A DNA stretch of 64,000 bases from Rhinopomastus cyanomelas (GCA_013400115.1 VXBP01009037.1:633527-697526); one strand, 5' to 3'. Numbered from the stretch's first letter, positions 30,089 through 41,022 are shown. The notes: generated by a model not told the origin, from the letters alone. Numbers and translations are program-made.

Positions 30089-30658
30089 GATGACCAGCGG
30101 AAGCTCAGAGGTCAGGGCCAGGCTCGCTGACCCGCTCAAACCACCACCCCTGTTCCTTTAGCTCCTGGAACGACCAGGACCTCTCTGACAGCCGTTTTTA
30201 TCTTTGAATAAAAGAAACAAACATCCCTGCAACCACCTGCTTCTCCGCAGACGCGGTGTCGGGTCTGCACGTGACGGTGGATCTAACCCACGGCCGTGAG
30301 CAAATTCGGGTCTATTTAAGTGTTGACACCTTCCTGGAGGCGCTGACTGAGCTCTGCCGGCTGCTCCCTGCTCCCTGGAGGGAGCCTCTCCCCCTCTCCC
30401 CCCAGTCACCACCAGCATCAGCTCCAAATCCTAACAAAGGAGGGGAGACGCTCTCGCGGCGCCGGCTGTGCTGACAACAGAATGACTTCAGGTGGAAGGA
30501 CGAGGGAGATCTGGGCTCCTTCCTCTAGGAAAACTGGGGGGAAACCAGAAGAAGACAGTTTTCTGCCTTCAAAACAAAAAGGAAAATAAAAAATGAGGGA
30601 GTCTGGGTCGTTGATGAGTGAGGGGGGAGCAGAGCTGGACCTCAGGGGCTCTGCAGGG
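30089..30658. other. unique sequence
   Basis: A fair acceptor on + (CTGCTTCTCCGCAG, ending at about 30251) is followed by a CpG-containing stretch and TCTATTTAAGTGTTG. No donor completes a convincing exon. No gene is recognised. Confidence 0.3.
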
Positions 30659-30776
30659 AGGCTCTGCTGTCCCTCACACACAGCCCCCTCTGCTCCAGCT
30701 CCTGCCCGCTGCCCCTTGACCCACCACTGGGTGCCCCTCAGCAGAGGCTGGCTCCATCCTGGATCCCTCACATCTG
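30659..30776 (-). mobile_element. CR1-A internal fragment
   Basis: Antisense CCCTCTGCTCCAGCTCCTGC, CACCACTGGGTGCCCCTCAG and AGAGGCTGGCTCCATCCTGG are present. Both ends are missing. Confidence 0.8.
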
Positions 30777-30916
30777 GGAGGGTTCTCCTGGGAAGACTCT
30801 CCTAGGCACCGTCGTGGTGAGATCAAGCAGCACAGACAAGGAGCTGAGCACAGAAGAGAAAGCTCCATCAGGTACCACTCCTGACATCCCAACCTATCGT
30901 CTCCCTTCCCAAAACT

Positions 30917-31258
30917 CAGTGACAGGACAAGGGGCAGCGGGTGTGAGCTGGGACAGAGGAGGTTCCACATCAGTGTGAGAAGGACCTTGTTCCCAGTGAG
31001 GGTGCCAGAGCCCTGGCAGGGGCTGCCCAGGGGGGTTGTGGAGTCTCCTTCTCTGGAGACGTTTCAAACCCACCTGGGCTGTTCCTGTGCGACTGGATCT
31101 GGGGGATCCTGCTGTGGCAGGGGATGGGACTGGGTGGTCTTTTGAGGTCCCTTCCCATCCCTAATGACTGGATCTGGGGGATCCTGCTGCATGAGGGGGA
31201 CAGGACTGGGTGGTCTCTCGAGGTCCCTTCCATCCCTAACGCTCTGGGATTCTGTGGA
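30917..31258 (+). mobile_element. CR1-A with two-unit tail
   Basis: The copy starts CAGTGACAGGACAAGGGGCA. The inner unit reads GGTGGTCTTTTGAGGTCCCT and the outer GGTGGTCTCTCGAGGTCCCT, joined by CCCTAATGACTGGATCTGGG. It is one of the clearest examples of the two distinct tail modules. Confidence 0.93.
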
Positions 31259-31884
31259 ACAGATGGAGCTTTTGGGGGGCAGCGTGGCCTCGGACCCCGG
31301 ATCCCACACACGTCCCTTGGCACCGTCTCCCAGCACCACTTCTCTAGTCACACCTGGGACTCACATCTAATGGAATTTACTGCTGTTTTTCTTAGGAAGG
31401 GGCAGGGGAAGTGCCAGAATTAATGATCGTGTCCTTTAATAACCAGAACACTTGAAACAGCAATAAATTTCATGAGAATTTTACTCCAACCCCATCGTCT
31501 CTGACTCATGAAAGATGCAACACGCTGGGTGCTGAAGGTCTGAGCCCTCAAGTGCACTGCAGTACTGAAAGGAAGGGGTGGAGATGCTGTTATTAAAAAC
31601 CAAACTGCCCCAAAAATGGATGTGAGGAGCTTGGTGTTTCCTCTGCTGAAAAACAGTCCCCTCCTGGTAACAGAAGGGTGATGGATGCCGGGTCGTGCAC
31701 TGCTGTGTTATTACAGCACGGCCGGAGGGAAGGGAACTGCCTGACTTGTGTCCTCTTGAGATGATGCAGCACCACTCAGCCACCCTCCTCCAGGCTCTGC
31801 TGGGTGTCCCAGAGCTCTGCAAATAAACAGCAGCAGCTTCTACTGCCGGTTGTGCTCCTCACACACCGTGACTGATGAGGTTAT
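31259..31884. other. unique sequence
   Basis: AT-richer than average. GAATTAATGATCGTGTCC near 31420 and GCAATAAATTTCATGAGAA near 31460 are motif-like. No gene or repeat is recognised. Confidence 0.35.
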
Positions 31885-32470
31885 CATGGAATCAGAGAGC
31901 ATTAGGGGTGGGAAGGGACCTCGAGAGATTGTCAGTCCCAACCCGCTGACACAGCAGGATCCCCCAGATCCAGTCACACAGAACAGCCCAGGAGGGTTTG
32001 AAACGTCTCCAGAGAAGGAGACTCCACAGCCCCCCTGGGCAGCCCCTGCCAGGGCTCTGGCACCCTCATCAAGAAGAAGGTCCTTCTCACACTGGTGTGG
32101 AACCTCCTCTGCTCCAGCTCACACCCGCTGCCCCTTGTCCTGTCACTGGGTGCCCCTGAGCAGAGCCTGGCTCCATCCTCCTGACACCCTCCCTTCACAT
32201 ATTGATCAACATCCATGGGGTCACCCCTCAGGCTCCTTTTTCCCAGCTGCAGAGCCCCAGCTCCCTCAGCCTCTCCTCAGCAGGGAGATGCCCCCCTCCC
32301 TCCATCATCCCTGTGGCTCTGCACTGGGCTCTCTCCAGCAGCTCCGTGTCCTCCTGGAGCTCAGAGACCCAGAGCTGGACACAAGATCCCAGCTGAGGTC
32401 TCAGCAGGGTAGAGTAGAGGCAGAGGAGAACCTCTCTTGATATTCTAACCACCCCTGTTCTGATCCATAG
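31885..32470 (-). mobile_element. CR1-A, 585 bp, single tail unit
   Basis: Antisense TCAGAGAGCATTAGGGGTGG runs through GCTCACACCCGCTGCCCCTT and CACATATTGATCAACATCCA. It ends at GAGCTGGACACAAGATCCCA and CTGATCCATAG. Confidence 0.94.
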
Positions 32471-33298
32471 ACCTGGGGAGGGTAACAAACCACTTTCCCT
32501 CAGTCTCATCACTGCAGCCCCACGGGAGCTCAGCCCTGTCCCCCTGCAGCAGGTGTCGACTGCTGCTCCCCAGCCTGGCAGTGGAGCTGATTTACTCACG
32601 GGCCGGGCTGAGACAGGGGCTTTTGCAGGTGGGAGCCCCACGAACAGCCTGGTTAAACAAATTGGGGAGCGAGGGAAGGGCTTAGACTGCGGCACCGATG
32701 AATAACCCCAAACAGTGCATCACCTCGGAGCCGGGTAGCAGCTGAGTCCTCAATGACCACGAGGATCAGCTCTCGTGACGCGACTCACCGCCGCGCCGTG
32801 TCCGACACGAGCGGCCACGCTGCAGCAGCAAACAAACCCGCCCCGTCCTGCGACACACCGCCACGGGGCCGCTGCGCCGGGGCCCATTCCCAGCCCACAC
32901 CCGGCGCCGGCAGCTCGGTGGGAGCTCACAACAGCCTCGGCGAGGGGGGTTCTCTCCTGTGCTGTCAGCACATCGCGGCTAATGACTGCTGGATTAGGTC
33001 AGCCGCACAGCGGTTCCTTCCGCGCGCCTGCGTTACCGCCCGGCTTCGATTCCCCCTGTCAGCTCTTATTTCTGAGCTGCAGGCGCCGCCGCGATTCCTT
33101 GTGATTTATTTATTGTGGAAAGTGATTATTTTTCTACTGACAACGCAGCCCATTTCCCCGAGTTACTGGTCGTTTATGAGGGCCCTGTCCTACCTGATAT
33201 CTCAGCCAGCGGAGCGCAGGGAACCTGGTGCCTAAGCACCAAACGGCGCCTATCGCCGGCTGCCCGGCCAGCTTCCAGCACACGGAGCCAGGGAAACC
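32471..33298. other. CNE-like and CpG-rich unique sequence
   Basis: 32750-32950 is CpG-rich. 32970-33185 is motif-like (CATCGCGGCTAATGACTGC, TGTGATTTATTTATTGTGG, AAGTGATTATTTTTCTACTG). It is a candidate regulatory element; no gene is recognised. Confidence 0.4.
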
Positions 33299-34005
33299 AG
33301 GGATGGGAAGGGACCTCGAGAGGTCACCCCATCCAACCCCCCTGCCACAGCAGGATCCCCCGGATCTAGTCATGAGGGATGGGAAGGGACCTCAAGAGAT
33401 CACCCAGTCCCATCCCCTGCCAGAGCAGGATCCTCCAGATCCAGTCATTAGGGGTTAGAGGGGACCTTGAGAGATCACGCAGTGCCATCCCCCTGCCAGA
33501 GCAGGATCCTCCAGATCCAGTCATTAGGGGTTAGAGGGGACCTTGAGAGATCATCAAGTCACATCCTCCTGATGGATGGAGCCCATCCGCTCTTCACATA
33601 GCGATCAACATCCATGGGGTCACCCCTCAGGCTCCTTGTTTCCGAGCTCCAGAGCCCCAGCTCCCTCAGCCTCTCCTCAGCAGCCTCCATCACCCCTGTG
33701 GCTCTGCGCTGGGCTCTCTCCAGCAGCTCTGTGTCCTTCTGGAGCTGAGGGGCCCAGAGCTAGACACAAGGTTCCAGCTGTGGTCTCAGCAGGTCAGTTG
33801 AGAGGGGGAGGAGAACCTTTCACCATCTACTAACCATCCCCTCTGATCCACCCCAGGATGCCATCGGTCCTCTTGGCCACCGGGGCCCATTGCTGACTCC
33901 TGGCCATCCTGCTGGCCACCAGCACCCCCAGATCCCTTTCTCCTCCACTGCTCTCCAGCAGGTCAGTCCCCGCCCTCTCCTGGTCCCTGGGGTTCAAACC
34001 TCAGG
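33299..34005 (-). mobile_element. CR1-A with four tail units and internal deletion
   Basis: Four terminal modules lie in a row, starting near 33303, 33380, 33452 and 33522. The last two share AGTCATTAGGGGTTAGAGGG and neighbouring bases exactly. The element then jumps from the tail to CCATCCGCTCTTCACATAGC, so about 300 bp of ORF2 is deleted. It continues upstream to CCTGGTCCCTGGGGTTCAA, further 5' than other A copies. Confidence 0.92.
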
Positions 34006-34404
34006 CACCATGTCACTAGCAGCAGCAAGGTGTCTGTTCAGCAGAAGCCTCTCACTGAATGACAGCGATGAGGAGGTTCCCCTTCCTCACCCAGGCTGCA
34101 GAATTCACTCCACTATTAATTCCGGTTACATTCTTGGAATGATCAGGAATTAATGGCCCGTGAACTGAATAAATAAGTCAGTGAATAAATAATGCAGTCT
34201 ACCAAACCATCACCATCATCCCAGTCATCGCAGTCTATTAAGAGCCATCAGGGTTCAAAGCTCACGGAAACGCTGAGGAACTGCAATCTTTGTGTTTATT
34301 TGCTCTGTTCTCCCGCTCTCAGTTGCTCCAAACCCCCTCCGAATGTGCAGGGACATGTCTGAGCCCCTGCACCTCATTCTTCCAGACTCCAGCCTGGCTT
34401 CCCA
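34006..34404. other. CNE-like unique sequence
   Basis: CCACTATTAATTCCGG, CAGGAATTAATGGCCCG and GAATAAATAAGTCAGTG (34105-34190) form an AT-rich motif cluster. No gene is recognised. Confidence 0.4.
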
Positions 34405-34826
34405 TACTGATGAGGTGCAGAGACAATGGAGGGAGGGGAGCATCTCCCTGCTGAGGAGAGGCTGAGGGAGCTGGGGCTCTGCAGCTGGAGCCTGAGGGGT
34501 GACCCCATGGATGTTGATCAATATGGGAAGGGGGGTGTCAGGAGGATGGAGCCAGGCTCTGCTCAGGGGCACCCAGTGACAGGACAGGGGGCAATGGGTG
34601 TCAGCTGGGACAGAGGAGGTTCCACATCAGTGTGAGAAGGACCTTGTTCATGGTGAGAGTGCCAGAGCCCTGGCAGGGGTTGGCCAGGGGGGTTGTGGAG
34701 TCTCCTTCTCTGGAGACATCTCAATCCCTCCTGGACTGTTCCTGTGTGACTGGATCTGGGGGATTCTGCTGTGGCAGGCGGGTGGGGCTGGGTCCCTTCC
34801 AGTTCCTGATGCTCTCTAACTCAACC
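34405..34826 (+). mobile_element. CR1-A, 420 bp, single tail unit
   Basis: GGAGCATCTCCCTGCTGAGG ([14 protein letters not shown]), GTTGATCAATATGGGAAGG and ACTGGATCTGGGGGATTCTG are present. Part of the tail between GCTGGGT and CCCTTCC is deleted. Confidence 0.93.
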
Positions 34827-35427
34827 TGCTTCCCTCCCTCAGTGATCTGCAAACTCCTGCCTTCCAACACACGTCGTAGGAAGAAGGGTCAAAGCAGCAA
34901 ATCATCGCTCAAAGATAACAGCCTCTTCAACAATTTCCAGGCACTTCCTTAATTGAAGTGAAGAAACTGGGGAAGTGTCTGAACCCCCCCAGGACTCCTG
35001 GACGACTGCTCACAGCAGTAATTACTGCCCACTCTGCGCTGCCCTGCGAGCACCGGCCGAGCCTTCAGTGACTGCAGTCAAAGCTCAATTAAAGGTGGCG
35101 CAGGGAGCGCTGAGCACTGGCCCCGTGTTACAGCCTGGCTAATTTGGCAGTGCGGGGCAGCTGGCTGCCTCGACGGGAGCCGGAGCTGGTGGTGACAGCA
35201 GTAATGATGCTGTTTCATCTGAGAGCAGACTGTGATCTCCCCAGCAACAAGAGGAATCCAAGGGAGCAGGAGAGACAAAGCCAGCTGTGAGCTGGGGGAG
35301 CTCGGGGCTGCAGCAGTGCACGGGGTGGGAACGCTAAGTTATGGCTGTTGGGCTACTAGTACAGTCATTTCCAGTGGCCATTGGGTAACCTGGAGACACC
35401 AAGAGATGGAGACTGCTGCTTTCTCAG
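34827..35427. other. unique sequence
   Basis: GGCTAATTTGGCAGTGCGG near 35135 and GCAGTAATGATGCTG near 35198 are motif-like. No gene or repeat is recognised. Confidence 0.35.
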
Positions 35428-35473
35428 CTGGACTCAATTATCTTAAAGCTCTTCTCCAACCTAAAGGATTCTA
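35428..35473 (+). mobile_element. CR1-Y tail remnant
   Basis: CTGGACTCAATTATCTTAAA, GCTCTTCTCCAACCTAAAGG and ATTCTACG form a diverged common CR1 end. It meets the next minus-strand CR1-A tail to tail. Confidence 0.75.
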
Positions 35474-36062
35474 CGATCACAGAGCATTAGGGATTGGAAG
35501 GGACCTCGAGAGACCACCCAGTCCCATCCCCTGCCACAGCAGGATCCCCCAGATCCAGTCGCACAGGAACAGCCCAGGTGGGTTTGAATCATCTCCAGAA
35601 GCCCCCCTGGGCAGCCCCTGCCAGGGCTCTGGCATCCTCACTGGGAACAAGGTCCTTCTCACACTGATGTGGAACCTCCTCTGCTCCAGCTCACACCCAC
35701 TGCCCACTGTCCTGTCACTGGGTGCCCCTGAGCAGAGCCTGGCTCCATCCTCCTCACACCCTCCCTTCACTTATTGATCAACATCCATGGGGTCACCCCT
35801 CAGGCTCCTTTTTCCCAGCTCCAGAGCCCCAGCTCCCTCAGCCTCTCCTCAGCAGGGAGATGCCCCCTCGCCCAATCACCCCTGTGGCTCTGTGCTGGGC
35901 TCTCTCCAGCAGCTCTGGGTACTTCTGGAGCTGAGGAGCCCACAACTGGACACAAGATCCCAGCTGAGGTCTCAGCAGGTCAGAGTAGAGGGGGAGGAGA
36001 ACCTCTATTATCTAACCCCCGCTTCTGATCCAGCCCAGGATGCTGTTGCCCTTTTCTTTCCA
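35474..36062 (-). mobile_element. CR1-A, 588 bp, single tail unit
   Basis: Antisense ATCACAGAGCATTAGGGATT runs to GAGGTCTCAGCAGGTCAGAG and CCCAGGATGCTGTTGCCCTT. A short deletion lies at CATCTCCAGAAGCCCCCCTG. Confidence 0.94.
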
Positions 36063-36519
36063 CTGTCAAAAGAAGATCTAAGAGACTCCTCTGCTTCTGA
36101 AACACCAGCACCAGCAGGGGTCCAGCTGGCTGGGCAAACCCGTTACCTTCACAACAACTGAGGTCCTCTACAGCAAAGCCCCAGATGTAGGCAGCAGCCT
36201 TCAGGCTCTGCTGTTCCAACACGAAATTCTCGGTAGCAAACTCGCACAGAGACTGGCCTGGCTGCTGCAGGACAGATTTTGCTGGAAGCTCACTGCAGTC
36301 ACAGCTGCTAAAGAATTCCCACGGGGGGTTTTGAGGGAGGAATGGTCTTTGAAGAAAACTCCATCACAAACCAACCCAGGAGGGTTTTTGCTGCTGTTTC
36401 CCAACGACACAGAGCCTACAGAGCTGGTAAATAGGGCCTTGCATCACCCGATGCAAAAGGCTGCACCCAGCAGCACCCCACAGCCCTGCAGGGTGGGTGG
36501 GCAGGTCCACAGGTACAGC
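36063..36519. other. unique sequence with candidate exon
   Basis: No repeat is recognised. It contains the candidate minus-strand exon 36147-36210. Confidence 0.3.
36147..36210 (-). other. candidate coding exon, 64 bp, unproven
   Basis: On the minus strand the segment follows ATTTCGTGTTGGAACAG and ends at TGAAG|GTAACGGG. Only one of three frames is open. It gives 21 codons plus one base (phase 0 to phase 1): QSLKAAAYIWGFAVEDL, then SCCE. The composition (Trp, Tyr, Phe, Val, few Pro/Gly) is unlike the GC-shadow frames elsewhere in the window. I do not recognise the protein, and the acceptor tract is only moderate. Confidence 0.3.
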
Positions 36520-36914
36520 CACAGAGCCACTCTGGTTGGAAAAGACCCCTGGGGTCATCAAATGCAACCACCAAACCCACTCTGCAAGGTCACCCCTAAA
36601 CCAGACCCCCAGCACCACATCTCAGCATTTTTAAACTCATGCAGGGATGGGGACTCAGCCCCCACCCTGGGCAGCCCAGCCCAGGGCCTGGCCACTCTCT
36701 CTGGGAAGAATCTCTTCCTGATGGCCAGTCTGACCCTCCCCTGCTGGAGCTGGAAGCCCTTCCCTCTGCTCCTGTCACCAATGACCTGTGAGCAGAGCCC
36801 AGCACCAGCATCTCTGCAGGGTCCTTTCAGAGAGCTGTAGAGAGCACAGAGGAGGGCTCCCCTCAGCCCCCTCCTCCTCAGACTAACCAGCCCCAGCTCC
36901 CCCCATCAGAAGAG
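36520..36914 (-). mobile_element. CR1-B, 395 bp
   Basis: Antisense CAGAGCCACTCTGGTTGGAA, TTTTAAACTCATGCAGGGAT and CTGTCACCAATGACCTGTGA are present. It ends at CAGCTCCCCCCATCAGAAG. Confidence 0.94.
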
Positions 36915-37407
36915 GTTTTCTCTGTCGCTGTGTTTAAGGCATTTTTAAAGCAGCACCGTGCTGCACAGGCGGGGAAGGGGGCAATCCCGAGGCCAACCTG
37001 AGCAAGGCAACGAGCTGGGCTCCATAACCGGTGCCCAGCGGTGCCACGGGCGGCGCGGCGAGCGAGCGGGACACGTGGCGGCGGCACCAGTGGCACCGGC
37101 AAAGTTCACTAACTAGGAAAAGCCGTTTGTTTGTGCTCCTCTGTCTGGAGGACGTGCAGCTGCTCCGCAGAGCTGCAGCAGGTTGGCAATGAGGTATGAA
37201 ATGGAAAAGCCCTGCGCAGCCACCGCGGAGGAGAAACTGCAGAGGGGGGTTTCAGCCACTCCTGGAGGGGCTGCTTGCTGCGACCTTGGGGGAAACGCCT
37301 TTGGAGAAGTTCACGGCTCAATGCCTGAAGGGTGCAGACTTCAAGGAAGCCTTGGCTCTGTTCGCAGTCAGAATGAACTCACCGGCCTCCTGGAGTTCAA
37401 TGAGTCT
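36915..37407. other. unique sequence
   Basis: The middle is CpG-containing (37030-37100). No repeat or gene is recognised. Confidence 0.3.
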
Positions 37408-37850
37408 TTGTGGAATCACTCAGGTTGGAAAAGACCCCTGGGATCAGCAAGTCCAACCATCAACCCCACTCTGCAAGGTCACCCCCAAACCAGACCACCA
37501 GCACCACATCTAAGCAACTTTTGAACTCATCCAGGAATGAGGACCCAACTCCCACCCTGGGCAGCCCATCCCAGTCCCTGACCACTCTCTCTGGGAAGAA
37601 TCTCTTCCCAATGGCCAGTCTGACCCTCCTCTGGTGCAGCCTGAAGCCCTTCCCTCTGCCTCTGTCACCAATGACCTGTGAGCAGAGCCCAGCACCAGCA
37701 TCTCTGCAGGGTCCTGTCAGAGAGCTGTAGAGAGCTACGAGGTCTCCCCCCAGCCTCCTTTTCCTCAAACTAACCAGCCCCACCTGTGTCCATCAGACTG
37801 ATTCTCCAGGCCCTTCCCCAGGTCCATCACCCTCCTCTGCGCGGGGGTGA
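37408..37850 (-). mobile_element. CR1-B, 443 bp
   Basis: Antisense GAATCACTCAGGTTGGAAAA, TCTTGAACTCATCC-like sequence and CTGTCACCAATGACCTGTGA are present. It ends near CAGGTCCATCACCCTCCTCT. Confidence 0.94.
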
Positions 37851-38059
37851 CCTGGTGGCTCTGAGGTACCTCACGCGTCTGTCTGAGTCATAAGTCCCCG
37901 TCTTCAGCCAACACACATCCCCTCACACAGCACCTCTGTCCAAAGGAGAAGTACAACCACCACCAGCCAGGCTGCTGGTGCATGAGCCCTGCAGGGGTTT
38001 CACATTCACTCCTCTCTCTTCACATCATCCCCCTCCGTGGGAGCCACAGTCTTTGCCCA

Positions 38060-38492
38060 ACAGCATGGACACTGAGGGGCTGGAGTGGGGCCAGAGCAGG
38101 GCAATGGGGCTGGGGAGAGTGGCTGGGGGAACTGGGGTGATTGAGTCTGGAGCCCCCTCTCCAGCTCTCCACAGCCCCCTCAAAGGAGGTTGGAGCCAGG
38201 CTGGTGCTGGGCTCTTCTCCCAAATCACTGATGATAGGACGGGGGGAAATGGCCTCCAGTTGCATCAGGGGAGGGTTAGATTGGATCTCAGGAAGAAGCT
38301 GTTTGCTGAGAGAGTGGTTGGGCTCTGGACCAGGCTGCTCAGGGAGGTGGTGGAGTCCCCATCCCTGGAGGGGTTTGAAAACCAAGTAGCTGGAACCCTT
38401 GGGGCCATGTCTGGGGGTTAGGGAGCTGCCAGGGTGAGGGCAGGGCTTGATGGTCCTGGAGCTCCTTTCCCCACCAGGATGACCCCACAATC
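38060..38492 (+). mobile_element. CR1, another subfamily, 430 bp
   Basis: GACACTGAGGGGCTGGAGTG, GGGCTCTTCTCCCAAATCAC and GAAATGGCCTCCAGTTGCAT are present. It translates to [19 protein letters not shown], a clear ORF2 end. Its tail (TTGATGGTCCTGGAGCTCCT) differs from A-G. Confidence 0.9.
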
Positions 38493-39108
38493 ATGCTGAG
38501 CTGCTCCATGTTTTCAGAAAACAAACTCCCACAACAGGAGAACAAACCAAAGTGCAGACCAGCCGTGGTCCAGTTTCTCACAGCAGCCACATCGGCCCCC
38601 AAAGCCACCTCCTGCTGCCACCACCACCACAAGAGAGAAGATCAAACACAGCTCCATCACAGTCAGGGCTTTGCCCCTCAGTTCTGAGGCTAAATCAAAG
38701 TTCTGTCCCCAAGGACAAACCCTTCAAATGGATGGAAGCAATTAGGGGGAAACAGGATAATCTCTTTAATGAGGCTGATTAAGGCTCCTACAGCCACCCC
38801 AGCTCCCTCTGTGTTGTTGCTGCTCTTAACTGTTCTGGCCAACAGCAAACAAGTGAGAGCTGACAGAGTCCTCTCAGCAAGCCCCTACCTCTGTCCCTCC
38901 AGAAGATAAGAGGGACCTTTGTGGGTTTAACTAAGGAGGAACGTGAACCCTGCTGGTGTCTAAACCAGCTGTTGGCTGTCCTCACATTTTCACTGTGGGA
39001 AGTGATCATCTCCTCACCAGCCTGGCAGCTCAAGGGAGGCTCTGCAGAGCCCAGCATCACCCCCTTTACAGTCTCCAGACACTTCCCAGGAGGAGCTCAA
39101 GGGGTTAA
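38493..39108. other. unique sequence
   Basis: No repeat or gene is recognised. GCAATTAGGGGGAAACAGG and CTTTAATGAGGCTGATTAAGG (38738-38785) are motif-like. Confidence 0.35.
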
Positions 39109-39184
39109 GCACAGAATTGTGGCTGGAAAGGACCTCCAGGATCAGCAAGCCCAGCCCTCATCCCAACAGCCCCCTAACCCCTAG
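39109..39184 (-). mobile_element. CR1-G tail
   Basis: Antisense ACAGAATTGTGGCTGGAAAG, GACCTCCAGGATCAGCAAGC and CCAGCCCTCATCCCAACAGC are present. Confidence 0.8.
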
Positions 39185-39312
39185 ACCTCACAGACCATTA
39201 GGGATCGGAAGGGACCTCAAAAGACCACCCAGTCCCATCCCCCTGCCACAGCAGGATCCCCTGGATCCAGTCATCAGGGATCTCCAGCAGCTCTGTGTCC
39301 TTCTGAGGGCCA
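39185..39312 (-). mobile_element. CR1-A tail with internal deletion
   Basis: One full terminal unit plus the start of a second (CCAGTCATCAGGGAT) is joined directly to CTCCAGCAGCTCTGTGTCCT. Most of the ORF2 end is deleted. Confidence 0.85.
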
Positions 39313-40107
39313 CAAACCACAGTATCTGGACTTATTTTCCCCCTCATTAGTTCAAACCAGACTGTTTCAGGAAGAGTGGGAGTCCGAACTGGTTTCAGCT
39401 CCCCAACCCTACTCCCACCCAGGAACCTCACCCAACCCTTGTGAAGAGCCTCTAGGTGACGGGGTTACTCGGACAGCACCCCAGCAGCTCTGCCTTGTTG
39501 GGGTTGGTTTATTCTGAAGCACCTGGCGGCAAAGCTGCTCTGAGAGACACTGATTTAAAGCAGGGCTGAGCACATTCAGTCCTCTGTGCTCTTCGCAGGG
39601 GAGGAATTCTCTCTGTCTGTCTCTCTCAGGGGAGGAGATGCTGAGGAACTGGTGCCTTTGAAACGCGGCTCCCCAGGAGGTTCCTCAGGAGAGGATCACT
39701 GGCAGGTTTTAAAGCCAGCTCTGATGTAATTAACTCCCTGGAAGACTTTAATGGTTTCATAGGTGGGATATTAGCACAGCAGAGCACATGCAGCAGAGCA
39801 CAGGGAGGCAGCTCCCCACAGCCCCAGGGGCTTTGCAGAACCACCAGAGCAGCCTCAGTCACAGCCAGCCCTCCCTGGAGGCCTGCAGCCCCAAGACATC
39901 CCAGCGACCCAAGACACTCAACAAAGACCCCCCGACGTGCCTGGTCTGTGGTCGGCCCTCGAACAGTGAGGGGCAGTGCCACGGCTTCCAGCAGTGCCTG
40001 GTGCAGGGCCCTGCTGAGCTCTGCCTGCAAAACCCACAGCTCAGGACCGTGCACGAGAAGCTGTTTAACTCATCCTGGCCAAGACCTCCTCCCTCTCTAC
40101 AGCTGCC
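39313..40107. other. unique sequence
   Basis: No repeat is recognised before 40100. TGATGTAATTAACTCCC near 39725 is motif-like. Overlapping frames carry no family motif. Confidence 0.3.
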
Positions 40108-40506
40108 TGAGTATGAGTCTGATGGGGAGAGGCTGAGGGACCTGGGGGTGTTGAGCCTGGAGGAGACTCAGGGGGACCTTCTCCGTCTCTCCAGCTCCCT
40201 GAAGGGAGGTTGGAGTCAGATGAGGGTCAGGCTCTTCTCCCAGGCACCCAGCTCCAGGACAGAGCCTGGAGCTGCCAGGGGAGGGTCAGGTTGGTTGTTA
40301 GGAAGCCCCTTCCTCATGGGAAGGGTGCTCAGAGTCTGGACCGGGCTGCTCAGGGCAGTGGGGGAGTCCCCATCCCTGGGGGTGTTGCAGGAGAGGCTGG
40401 CTGTGGCCCTGAGTGCCCAGGTCTGGCTCTGGGGTGCTGTTAGGTGCTGGGCTGGCTGAGCTCAGGGGGCTTCTCCAGCCTCAGCAACTCTGGGATTCCA
40501 TGATCT
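40108..40506 (+). mobile_element. CR1-C, 398 bp
   Basis: GGAGAGGCTGAGGGACCTGG (GERLRDLGVLSLEETQGDLL), CCCTGAAGGGAGGTTGGAGT and GCTGGCTGAGCTCAGGGGGC are present, ending CTGGGATTCCATGATC. Confidence 0.94.
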
Positions 40507-40878
40507 GCAGAGGTTCCTGCAGGTTCTTCCCACCAAGCTTGTGGCACTTCCCTTGCCCACATGAGAAGGTCTCTGTCTCAAGCCCACTGAGCACTGGATG
40601 CAGCTCAGCAGTCACTAGGTAAAGACCTCCAGAGAAAAGATCATTTCTGTGATCCAAAGAAAGAGAAGAAAGAAGTCAAAGTGTGGTTTTCACCCCAATT
40701 AAAGGGATACAAAAGCTTTGTCAGCAGGGATTTGGGGTTGGCTTTCTGAAATCCATCTATGAGGGTTCAAGTACCAGGTTTTCATCCTCAAAATGATTTC
40801 AATACCATCGATCAGAAATGGTCAAGTTGTTATTGATCAGTAAAAACAGTAGAGAAGGAAGCACAAGCATCTCATTAT
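40507..40878. other. unique AT-richer sequence
   Basis: No repeat or gene is recognised. It includes CCCAATTAAAGGGATAC, and GATCAG occurs twice near 40806-40840. Confidence 0.3.
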
Positions 40879-41022
40879 TAAGGGCCCCATCCCTGGAGTC
40901 ACTGAAGGTCGGGCTGGGTGAGGCTCTGAGGGACCTGACCTAGGTGGAGCTGTCCCTGTGCAGGGAGGTTGGACTAGATGACCCCTAGAAGTCCCTTCCA
41001 GCCCAGACATTCTACAACTCTG
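40879..41022 (+). mobile_element. CR1 3' end, F/G-like
   Basis: CCATCCCTGGAGTCACTGAA, GGTTGGACTAGATGACCCCT and AGAAGTCCCTTCCAGCCCAG are present, ending CATTCTACAACTCTG. Confidence 0.85.

Noticed and set aside
33040..33060. tRNA B-box-like word (GGCTTCGATTCC)
   Set aside because: No matching A box or cloverleaf could be found around it, so it is not a tRNA gene.
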